From NCBI GenBank assembly GCA_002239105.1, contig MPNQ01000033.1, forward strand, positions 1 through 36,955: a stretch of 36,955 nt of DNA, written 5' to 3'. The DNA is from a marine group bacterium Sva0996 bin134. GTDB taxonomy: Bacteria; Actinomycetota; Acidimicrobiia; Acidimicrobiales; Bin134. The position numbers and the translations under genes are program-made. The number at the start of each line of letters is the position of its first letter. Position 1 is the first letter of the stretch. Below the pieces are notes generated by a model. It was given only the letters and a program-made list of their open reading frames with translations. It was not told the DNA's origin and did no database searches. Below, piece by piece: positions 16,158-23,497 of the stretch.

Positions 16158-18733
16158 CAGCTCCCGATGCCAGCAGCAGCTCGCACCTGGCTCAGAGCCT
16201 CCTCCAAGCGTGACGGGTCCCGGCCTCCGGCGATGGCCAGCTTGGCGTCTCGGCCCCCGCCGCCGCCGATGGTGGCGGCCGCTTCGGCGATCAGCTCGCC
16301 GGCATTCAGATCGCAGTCGGCGGCCACCGCCGACACCAGGGCCGCGCCGCCGCCGTCGGGGGCCGCTCCCAGCACCACGGCAGTCACGCCGGGCCGGTCT
16401 CTGGTGGCGATGGCCAGGTCGCGCAACTGGCCCCGGTCCACTCCCTCGACTGCGGCCACCACTATCCCGTCAACTGCCTGCTGGGCCAATACCCCGGACT
16501 GGTCGGCCGACGCCGCCTGGCGCAGCTCGGCCAGCTCGGTGCGGAGACTCTTGATCTCGGCCATGCGCTTGTCGGCCCCCACCAAAAGCTGTTCGGCGGG
16601 CACGCCCAGACGCTCGGCCGCCTGCGCCAACACCTGCTCCCGCTGGGTCAACAGCTCCACTGGCCGGGTGCCGCAAACCGCCTCGATGCGGCGGATGTTG
16701 GCCCCGATAGAGCCCTCGGAGACGATCTTCACCGGGCCGATGTCGCCCAAGGCCCGCACATGGGTGCCTCCGCACAGCTCGATGGAGTGCGGTCCGGCTT
16801 CCAGCACTCGGACCCTTTCGCCGTACTTGTCTCCGAAAAATGCGATGGCCCCGGCCTCGGTGGCCTCGGCCATCGATGTCTCGTAGTTGCGGGTCGCGGG
16901 ATTGTCCAAGATGTCGGCGTTGGCCAGCTCCTCGATCTCGGCGATCTGATCGGCGGTGACGGCCTCGAAGTGGGTAAAGTCGAAACGCAGCCGGTCGTCG
17001 GCCACCAGCGAGCCCTGCTGTTTGACGTGGTCGCCCAGCGTTTGCTTGAGCGCCCAATGCAGCAGGTGGGTGGCAGTGTGGTTGCGCCGAATGTCCGCCC
17101 GGCGATCGGCGTCGATGGCCGCGATAACCGTCTGGCCGACGGTGATCTGACCGTCGACGGTGCCGGCGTGATGCAAGTGCAACTCCGGCACCACATAGGT
17201 GGTGTCGGCGATCTGGGCCGAACCGGTGGGCGAGGTGATAGTGCCGGTGTCGCCCACCTGGCCGCCGGCTTCGGCATAGAACGGCGTCCGGTCCAGAATG
17301 ATCCCGTCATCGGTGACGGCCAGCACCACGGCTTCGGCGGTCTCGAATTCGCGGCCCACAAATTCGGTGGGGCCATGCTCGGAGACCAGGGCGAAATAGG
17401 CGGAGACATCGGCCGAGGTTGCGTGCCGGGCATCGAAGTCCTCCCGAGCCCGTGAGCGCTGAATGTCCATGTTCTGGTCGAAGCCGGCCCGATCCACCGC
17501 CACCCCCCGCTCGCGGGCGGTCTCCTCGGTCACCTCGAAGGGAAAGCCGTAGGTGTCGTGCAGTAGAAAGGCCAAGTCTCCGGCCAGCTCCTGCCCTTCG
17601 CTCAGGCGGTCGATGGCGTCGTCGAGAATCTGGGATCCCTGGGCCAGGGTGGATCGGAAGCCTTCCTCCTCGCGGGCGACCACCTCCCGGACAAAGCTGT
17701 GATTGGCGGCGATGTCGGGGTAGTCGTGGCCCATGATGTCCACCACTTTGTCCACCAGCTTGGGGGTGACCACTTCGGTGACCCCCAGCAGGTAGGCCCG
17801 GCGGATGGCCCGGCGCATGATTCGGCGCAGAACGTAGCCCCGTTCCTCATTGGAGGGGAACACCCCGTCGGAAATGAGGAAGGTCATGGTGCGGGCGTGC
17901 TCGGCCATGATCCGCAGGGTTAGGTCGCTGTGGTCGGCCGCTCCCAGCTTCACCCCGGTGATCGCCGAAGCCTCGCCCACCAGCTCAGACATCTCGTCGA
18001 TGTCGAACACCGACTCCACCCCTTGGATGAGGGTGAGGATCCGCTCCAGGCCGGCCCCGGTGTCGATGCTGGGCTTGGGTAGCGGCACCTGTCCCTCGGG
18101 ACGCTGGTCGAACTGCATGAAGACCAGGTTCCAGAATTCCAGGAACCGCTCGTCCCCGCCGTGGGCCGGACCGCCGTCAGGGCCGAACTCCGGCCCTTTG
18201 TCGAAGAAGATCTCCGAGCACGGGCCACAGGGGCCGGTATCGGCCATGCGCCAGTAGTTGTCCTCGTCCAACCGCTGGATTCGGTCGGGCGACACACCCG
18301 CCACGTCCCGCCAGATCTCGGCGGCCTCGTTGTCGGTCAGGTGGACGGTGATCCACAAACGGTCGGGGTCGAAGCCCAGGCCCTCGGTGACGAACTCCCA
18401 GGCCCAGCCGATGGCCTCGGGTTTGAAGTAGTCGCCAAAGCTGAAGTTGCCCAGCATCTCGAAGAAGGTGAGATGGCGGCGGGTGCGCCCGATCTCGTCC
18501 AGGTCGTTGTGCTTGCCCCCGGCCCGGACGCATTTCTGGACGGTGACGGCCCGGCGATGGGGAGCGGCTTCCTCACCCAGGAAGTAGGGCTTGAACGGCA
18601 CCATCCCGGCCACGGTGAACAGCACGGTGGGATCGCGGGGGATCAAACTGGCCGACGGCAAAACGGCATGGTCCCGTTCGCCGAAGAAGGAGGTGAACGC
18701 GGTGCGGATCTCCTGAGCACTCTTGGGGGTCAA
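16157..18733 (-). CDS. alaS: Alanyl-tRNA synthetase
   Basis: Charges tRNA-Ala and edits mischarged Ser/Gly. The 858-residue protein has the class II core (LFTVAGMVPFKPYFLG, RHLTFFEMLGNFSFGDYF, DTGAGLERI), the editing domain with its zinc ligands HTATHLLH and CGGTH, and the C-terminal DHHA1 region (GGGGGRDAKLAIAGG). The start is TTG at 18733 (MTPKSAQEIRTAF), which aligns with other AlaRS N-termini; it overlaps a three-codon micro-ORF stop as TTGA. A 14-bp tandem repeat lies in the 52-bp gap upstream and may affect its expression. Confidence 0.97.
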   Translation of the reverse strand: MTPKSAQEIRTAFTSFFGERDHAVLPSASLIPRDPTVLFTVAGMVPFKPYFLGEEAAPHRRAVTVQKCVRAGGKHNDLDEIGRTRRHLTFFEMLGNFSFGDYFKPEAIGWAWEFVTEGLGFDPDRLWITVHLTDNEAAEIWRDVAGVSPDRIQRLDEDNYWRMADTGPCGPCSEIFFDKGPEFGPDGGPAHGGDERFLEFWNLVFMQFDQRPEGQVPLPKPSIDTGAGLERILTLIQGVESVFDIDEMSELVGEASAITGVKLGAADHSDLTLRIMAEHARTMTFLISDGVFPSNEERGYVLRRIMRRAIRRAYLLGVTEVVTPKLVDKVVDIMGHDYPDIAANHSFVREVVAREEEGFRSTLAQGSQILDDAIDRLSEGQELAGDLAFLLHDTYGFPFEVTEETARERGVAVDRAGFDQNMDIQRSRAREDFDARHATSADVSAYFALVSEHGPTEFVGREFETAEAVVLAVTDDGIILDRTPFYAEAGGQVGDTGTITSPTGSAQIADTTYVVPELHLHHAGTVDGQITVGQTVIAAIDADRRADIRRNHTATHLLHWALKQTLGDHVKQQGSLVADDRLRFDFTHFEAVTADQIAEIEELANADILDNPATRNYETSMAEATEAGAIAFFGDKYGERVRVLEAGPHSIELCGGTHVRALGDIGPVKIVSEGSIGANIRRIEAVCGTRPVELLTQREQVLAQAAERLGVPAEQLLVGADKRMAEIKSLRTELAELRQAASADQSGVLAQQAVDGIVVAAVEGVDRGQLRDLAIATRDRPGVTAVVLGAAPDGGGAALVSAVAADCDLNAGELIAEAAATIGGGGGRDAKLAIAGGRDPSRLEEALSQVRAAAGIGS

Positions 18734-18789
18734 AACGCCATACCTATCTACCAGGCCCTATCTACCAGGCCTCATCAACCAGGCCTCAT
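18730..18789 (-). other. Chain of three micro-ORFs ahead of alaS
   Basis: MRPG (18789-18775) overlaps the small gene's stop as ATGA; MRPGR (18775-18758) overlaps it as TGATG; after 16 bases MAF (18741-18730) ends by overlapping the alaS TTG as TTGA. They are produced by the 14-bp repeats. This would be consistent with a ribosome relay into alaS, whose TTG start has only a weak Shine-Dalgarno of its own. Confidence 0.38.
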
Positions 18790-18797
18790 CGACCAGG
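18742..18797 (-). repeat. Four 14-bp tandem repeats ahead of alaS
   Basis: Minus-strand units: CCTGGTCGATGAGG, CCTGGTTGATGAGG, CCTGGTAGATAGGG, CCTGGTAGATAGGT. The first is the end of the small gene upstream, including its TGA; the rest fill the gap to alaS. Each early unit contains a stop, an ATG and GAGG placed as a Shine-Dalgarno for the next ATG. Confidence 0.85.
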
Positions 18798-19034
18798 GGG
18801 ATCATCAAGGGCCCGACGGGCGACCTCGGCCCGGTAGCGCCGGACCGCGGCGGTGCCCTCAGCCAGCGCAGCCCGAGCCTCGGATGCCGCCGCCTTCACT
18901 CGAGCGCTGGCATTGGAGCCCGGACGGACGGGCGGTGCTTTCTGAGTGGCCTGGCGCAGCTTGCGGCGCAGGTAGGTGGCCCCCGCTGCGCCCGCGCCCG
19001 CGCCCGCGGTGAACCACACCAGCCGCTTGGCCAT
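18786..19034 (-). CDS. Small protein with N-terminal hydrophobic segment (DUF6167-like)
   Basis: The 82-residue protein starts MAKRLVWFTAGAGAGAAGA, a short Gly/Ala-rich hydrophobic stretch, then YLRRKLRQATQK and a basic, alanine-rich helical tail. Size, start and position directly upstream of alaS resemble small actinobacterial proteins annotated DUF6167, from memory and not searched. Function is unknown; a peripheral or membrane-anchored role is plausible. Its ATG overlaps a 13-codon micro-ORF stop (TGATG), and its end is the first unit of the 14-bp repeat. Confidence 0.72.
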   Translation of the reverse strand: MAKRLVWFTAGAGAGAAGATYLRRKLRQATQKAPPVRPGSNASARVKAAASEARAALAEGTAAVRRYRAEVARRALDDPPGR

Positions 19035-19102
19035 CAGCCGGCCTCAGTTTCGGGTCTCACAAGCCGCTTGGCCATCAGCCGGTCTCGCTCTCAGGTTTGT
19101 CG
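19021..19102 (-). repeat. Two 41-bp tandem units across the rarA/small-gene junction
   Basis: Units 19102-19062 and 19061-19021. Their last 21 bases (19062-19082 and 19021-19041) are identical and hold the stop/start overlap TGATG; the other half is about two-thirds identical. The duplicated piece covers the last codons of rarA and the first codons of the small gene. Confidence 0.85.
19034..19075 (-). other. Micro-ORF between rarA and the small gene (13 codons)
   Basis: Encodes MAKRLVRPETEAG. It starts like the downstream protein (MAKRLV) and ends like RarA (KPESETG). Its ATG overlaps the rarA stop and its TGA overlaps the next ATG, both as TGATG. GAGG lies seven bases before the downstream ATG. 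It is a direct product of the 41-bp duplication. Confidence 0.45.
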
Positions 19103-20391
19103 TCTCGACGGCGCTTCATTTCTTCGTAAATCTCCTTTTCGGCACCGTGTTGCGAAGGTTGGTAATAGCGTTCTTCCTCAAAGCGATTGGGGCGATATTG
19201 CTGACTCACCCAGCCCTGAGGATCATCATGAGGATACACGTAGCCTGCGCCATGCCCTAGGCCGGCCGCCCCCTGATAGTGGGCATCGCGCAGGTGGGGG
19301 GGCACCTCGCCGCTGCCGTCGCCGGCATCGGCCCGAGCCCGGCCCAGCGCAGTGGTGACCGTGTTCGACTTGGGGGCGGTGGCCAGATACACCACGGCAT
19401 GGGCCAGGTTGAGCTGCGCCTCGGGCAGCCCGACGAATTCCACCGCCCGGGCGGCGGCATCGGCCACCACCAAGGCCTGGGAGTCGGCCATCCCGATGTC
19501 CTCCGATGCCAGTACCACCATGCGACGGGCGATGAACCGGGGGTCCTCTCCTGCCTCCAGCATTCGCGAAAACCAATACAGTCCGGCATCGGGATCCGAC
19601 CCCCGCAAGCTCTTGATGAAGGCGCTGATCACGTCGTAGTGCTCGTCGCGGCCGTAGCGGACCGCGCTGGCCCCCAATGCATTCTCGGCATCGTCCAGGG
19701 TGATCCGGGGCGGGTCGTCGGGGCGAGCCGACGCCAGGGCCACCGCCACTTCCAAGCTGGTCAGGGCCTGGCGGCCATCGCCGGCGGCCTGGGTCGACAG
19801 ATGGGCCAAGGCGTCGTCGTCGGCCACGGCGCCCTCGGCTTGCATCCCTCGGCGCAGCAACTCGGCCACCGCATCGGCTTCAAGGGGCTCGAGGCGGAAC
19901 AGGGTAGAGCGGGATCGCAGCGGTGGGTTCACCTCGAAGTACGGGTTCTCGGTGGTGGCCCCTATCAGCGTGATCAGCCCAGACTCCACTGCGGGCAACA
20001 GGGCGTCCTGCTGGGCACGGTTGAACCGGTGGACCTCGTCGAGGAACAGAATCGTGCCCTGATTGTGCTGGCCCAAGCGGTCGCGGGCCGAGGCGATCAC
20101 CTCCCGCACGTCTTTGACCGTGGCGGTCACCGCCGAGAGCTGGATGTAGGCCCTCGCCGTGGTGCGGGCCACCAGCCGGGCAATGGTGGTCTTGCCGGTG
20201 CCCGGCGGCCCCCAGAAGATGGCCGACGACAGCCGATCGGATTCGATGAGGCTGCGGAGCGGCTTGCCCCGGCCCAGCAGGTGCTCTTGGCCCACCAGCT
20301 CATCCAAGCTGCGGGGGCGCAGCCGATCGGCCAGCGGCGCGGTCTGGGCCAGGCGCTCAGCAGCGGCGGCGGCAAACAAGTCGTCGCTCAT
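19075..20391 (-). CDS. rarA: Replication-associated recombination protein A (MgsA family AAA+ ATPase)
   Basis: Clamp-loader-like ATPase acting at stalled replication forks. The 438-residue protein shows DRLRPRSLDELVGQEHLLG, Walker A GPPGTGKTT (61-69), Walker B LFLDEVHRFN, sensor 1 GATTENPYFEVNPPLRSR, and the C-terminal tetramerisation block with SDPDAGLYWFSRMLEAGEDP and RRMVVLASEDIGMAD. ATG at 20391 is preferred over GTG at 20397; it overlaps a micro-ORF stop as ATGA. It is placed between aspS and the small gene ahead of alaS, the usual actinobacterial order. Confidence 0.95.
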   Translation of the reverse strand: MSDDLFAAAAAERLAQTAPLADRLRPRSLDELVGQEHLLGRGKPLRSLIESDRLSSAIFWGPPGTGKTTIARLVARTTARAYIQLSAVTATVKDVREVIASARDRLGQHNQGTILFLDEVHRFNRAQQDALLPAVESGLITLIGATTENPYFEVNPPLRSRSTLFRLEPLEADAVAELLRRGMQAEGAVADDDALAHLSTQAAGDGRQALTSLEVAVALASARPDDPPRITLDDAENALGASAVRYGRDEHYDVISAFIKSLRGSDPDAGLYWFSRMLEAGEDPRFIARRMVVLASEDIGMADSQALVVADAAARAVEFVGLPEAQLNLAHAVVYLATAPKSNTVTTALGRARADAGDGSGEVPPHLRDAHYQGAAGLGHGAGYVYPHDDPQGWVSQQYRPNRFEEERYYQPSQHGAEKEIYEEMKRRRDDKPESETG

Positions 20392-20420
20392 CGCCACCTG
20401 GCCCGGCTGCTGCGCTCCAT
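20388..20420 (-). other. Micro-ORF bridging aspS and rarA (10 codons)
   Basis: Encodes MERSSRARWR. The ATG is four bases after the aspS stop, and the TGA overlaps the rarA ATG as ATGA. It spans the 33-bp gap. No repeat is visible; it may be fortuitous. Confidence 0.3.
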
Positions 20421-20424
20421 CTGC

Positions 20425-22170
20425 TCACCCGGAGGCAGGGGGTGGAAGAACGCGCAGACCCAACTCGTCTAGGTGACGGTCGGATATCGGGGTGGGCGAG
20501 TTGGACAGCGGATCGGCGCCCGACTGGGTCTTGGGGAACGCGATCACCTCGCGAATGTTCTCCTCCCCGGCCAAGATGGCCACCAACCGGTCGATGCCGA
20601 AGGCGAACCCCGCGTGGGGTGGGGCGCCGTAGCGGAAGGCATCCAGCAAAAAGCCAAATCTCTCCTCGGCCTCGGCATCGCTGATGCCCAGGGCCCGGAA
20701 CACTGCCCGCTGGATGTCGGGGCGATGGATCCGCACGCTGCCCGAGCCCAGTTCCCACCCGTTGAGCACCAGGTCGTAGGCCTGGGAGCGCACGGCCAGC
20801 AGTTCCTCTCCGGAGCCGTCCAACAGCCCCACGTCATCGGGGTGGGGCATGGTGAACGGGTGGTGGGCGGCAATCGGACGCCCCTGGTCGTCGATGGACT
20901 CGAACAGCGGGAACTCGGTGACCCAAATGAAGTTGAGCCCGCCTTCGGTGATGGGCGGTCGGCCCAGCTCCAAGCGGAGCAGGCCCAAGATGTCGCGCAC
21001 CTTCGGGCGGCGGTCGGCGATCAACAGCAACAGGTCGCCGGGCTCCGCGCCCATGGCCGGGCCGAGAGCGGCCTGCTCCTCATCGGACATGAACTTGGTC
21101 AGAGCGCCGTCGAGGGTGCCGTCGTCGCCCACTCGGAACCAGGCCAGCCCCTTGGCCCCCCACTGCTGGCACTTGCGGGTGAGCTCGTCGATGGCGTTGC
21201 GTCCCAGGCTCTGGCTGCCGCCCTTGTGGTTGATGCCCTTGACGCATTCCACCTGGAACACCTTGGCCTCGGTGCCCTCGAACAGCCCGGTAAGCTCCAC
21301 CAATTCCAGGCCGAAGCGCACGTCGGGCTTGTCGGAGCCGTAGCGCTCCATGGCCTCGGTCCAGGTCATGAATGTAGGGGCGTCGGGCCGGGTGCCGGTT
21401 ACGGCCTCCACCGCGGCGGCCACCGCCTCGGTGATGAAGACCATCACGTCGTCCTGGTCGGCGAAGCTGGCCTCCGCGTCAAGCTGCATGAACTCGAATT
21501 GGCGGTCGGCCCGAAGGTCCTCGTCGCGCAGACAGCGGGCAATCTGGTAGTAGCGGTCGAGGCCGCCCACCATGCAGAGCTGTTTGAAGATCTGGGGCGA
21601 CTGGGGCAGCGCGTAGAACCGGCCCGCGTGCAGCCGCGACGGCACCACGAAGTCGCGGGCTCCCTCGGGGGTAGAGGCCACCAGCATCGGGGTTTCGATC
21701 TCGGTGAAGCGCTGCGCCTCCATGGAGCGACGGATGGCGCTGTTCACCTTGGCCCGCAGCTTGAGATTGCGCTGGAGGCGCTCCCCCCGCAGGTCGATAT
21801 AGCGATAGCGCAGGCGCACGTTCTCGTCCACCTCGGTACGGGAGTGAAGTGGAAACGGCGGGGGCTCCGCGTCCGAGAGCACCTCCACCTGGCAATCGCC
21901 GATCTCAACCTCGCCGGTGGCCAGCTTGGGGTTGGCCGTGTCGTCGGGGCGGGCCCGCACGGTGCCGGTGACCCGCACCACATACTCCGAGCGCAGGTCG
22001 TGGCGCTCGTCAACCACGCACTGGATCACGCCGGTGCGGTCACGCAAGTCGATAAACGCCAAGTTCTCCCCGTGCTCCCGCCGTCGGTCCACCCAACCGC
22101 ACACCGACACCTCCCGCCCAATGTCCCCGGCGCGCAGCTCGCCGCAATAGTCAGTTCGCATTTTGGTCAT
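20425..22170 (-). CDS. aspS: Aspartyl-tRNA synthetase, probably non-discriminating
   Basis: Charges tRNA-Asp. The 581-residue bacterial-type enzyme has the OB-fold anticodon domain, class II motifs (motif 2 FRDED-type: CLRDEDLRADRQFEF; motif 3 GFAFGIDRLVAIL) and the GAD insertion. In the anticodon domain it reads RREHG, with histidine where discriminating enzymes such as that of E. coli have leucine; His here is associated with enzymes that also load Asp on tRNA-Asn. ATG at 22170 gives MTKMRTDYCG; the second Met (22161) matches the usual MRT start equally well. Confidence 0.96.
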   Translation of the reverse strand: MTKMRTDYCGELRAGDIGREVSVCGWVDRRREHGENLAFIDLRDRTGVIQCVVDERHDLRSEYVVRVTGTVRARPDDTANPKLATGEVEIGDCQVEVLSDAEPPPFPLHSRTEVDENVRLRYRYIDLRGERLQRNLKLRAKVNSAIRRSMEAQRFTEIETPMLVASTPEGARDFVVPSRLHAGRFYALPQSPQIFKQLCMVGGLDRYYQIARCLRDEDLRADRQFEFMQLDAEASFADQDDVMVFITEAVAAAVEAVTGTRPDAPTFMTWTEAMERYGSDKPDVRFGLELVELTGLFEGTEAKVFQVECVKGINHKGGSQSLGRNAIDELTRKCQQWGAKGLAWFRVGDDGTLDGALTKFMSDEEQAALGPAMGAEPGDLLLLIADRRPKVRDILGLLRLELGRPPITEGGLNFIWVTEFPLFESIDDQGRPIAAHHPFTMPHPDDVGLLDGSGEELLAVRSQAYDLVLNGWELGSGSVRIHRPDIQRAVFRALGISDAEAEERFGFLLDAFRYGAPPHAGFAFGIDRLVAILAGEENIREVIAFPKTQSGADPLSNSPTPISDRHLDELGLRVLPPPASG

Positions 22171-22220
22171 AGTCAGCTTTCAGCAGATTTCGCCAACACC
22201 GGCACAATAGGCAGACAGTC

Positions 22221-23495
22221 TCACTGAGCCGATTCGTTTTCGGCCAGCCTTGCGGCCACCTCGGCCACCACGTCGGTGCGGTGCACCGCAATCTGGTCCC
22301 CTCCCGAGCGCAGGTCGCGCAGCGTGACGGTGCCCGACTCCAGCTCGTCGTCGCCCACCAGCAGGGCGAAGCGGGCTCCTGAGCGGTCGGCCACCTTCAT
22401 CTGGGCCTTCATCGACCGGGCGTCGAAGGCCCGGTCGGATGAGATGCCGCTGCGCCGCAGCTCGAAGGTGAGATCGCGACCGGCGTCTCCACCGGTCACG
22501 TCCACCACGAACACGTCCACCCCGCCTGCGGTCTCCGCGAGGGCGTCCTCAGCGTCGGCGGCCAGCAGGATGCGCTCGATGCCCGCGCCGAAGCCCACAC
22601 CAGGGGCGGGCTTGCCGCCCAGCGACTCGGCCAAGCCGTCGTAGCGCCCCCCACCCCCGACTGCGTTCTGAGCCGAGGTCAAAGCACCGGCCACAAACTC
22701 CCAGGTGGAATGGGTGTAGTAGTCCAAGCCCCGCACCAGGCGAGGATCGATCTCATAGTCGATCCCCAAGGCGTCCAGCCCTGTCTGCACTCGGTGGAAG
22801 TGGGCCGCGGCCGTATCGGAGAGGCAGTCGGTGATAAGTGGAGTATCGGCCACCACCGCCATGGTGCGCTCCCGCTTGGAGTCCAGCACCCGCAGCGGGT
22901 GATCGGCGGCGTTGGCCCGATCAGACTCGTCCAACTCCCCCACCCGCTGGCCCAGCCATCCGGACAACTGTTCGGCGTAGGCCTGCCGATCCCCGGGGCT
23001 TCCCATCGAATTGAGCCGCAGTGACAGACTGCCCAACCCAAGAGCCCGATAGAAATCGTGCTGGAGGGCTATGACCTCTACGTCTAGATCGGGATCGGCC
23101 GAGCCGATGGCCTCGGCCCCCACCTGATGGTGCTGGCGGAACCGACCGGCCTGGGGCTCCTCATAGCGAAAGCACGGGGTGAGGTACCACACCTTCCACG
23201 GCACCGTGGGCCGGTGCTGGTTGAACGCCCGTACCACCGACGCCGTCCCCTCCGGGCGCAGAGCCATGTGGCGGTCGCCCTTGTCGAAGAAGTCGTACAT
23301 CTCCTTGCGCACCACCTCGGTGCCTTCGCCCAGGCGCTGGAACACCCCAATGTCCTCAAACATGGGATTTTGCACCAGCCCATACCCGGCCCGTCCGAAA
23401 ACCTCGGCAAATGTCGCAACCAGCGCCTGCCAGCGGTCCGACTCCGGCGGCAGAATGTCACGCGTCCCCTTCGGCGCTTGAAACATCTCAGCCAC
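22221..23495 (-). CDS. hisS: Histidyl-tRNA synthetase
   Basis: Charges tRNA-His. The 424-residue class II enzyme shows FQAPKGTRDILPPES, motif 2 YLTPCFRYEEPQAGRFRQHHQ, the histidine-binding signature LVRGLDYYTHSTWEF, GGGGRYDGL and the motif 3 arginine in GFGAGIERIL, then an anticodon-binding domain. The start is GTG at 23495, two bases after the rel stop; ATG at 23486 is an alternative. Neither has a strong Shine-Dalgarno, which fits coupling to rel. The 50-bp gap to aspS holds only a GTG-initiated 14-codon frame that overlaps the hisS stop. Confidence 0.96.
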   Translation of the reverse strand: MAEMFQAPKGTRDILPPESDRWQALVATFAEVFGRAGYGLVQNPMFEDIGVFQRLGEGTEVVRKEMYDFFDKGDRHMALRPEGTASVVRAFNQHRPTVPWKVWYLTPCFRYEEPQAGRFRQHHQVGAEAIGSADPDLDVEVIALQHDFYRALGLGSLSLRLNSMGSPGDRQAYAEQLSGWLGQRVGELDESDRANAADHPLRVLDSKRERTMAVVADTPLITDCLSDTAAAHFHRVQTGLDALGIDYEIDPRLVRGLDYYTHSTWEFVAGALTSAQNAVGGGGRYDGLAESLGGKPAPGVGFGAGIERILLAADAEDALAETAGGVDVFVVDVTGGDAGRDLTFELRRSGISSDRAFDARSMKAQMKVADRSGARFALLVGDDELESGTVTLRDLRSGGDQIAVHRTDVVAEVAARLAENESAQ

Positions 23496-23497
23496 GA

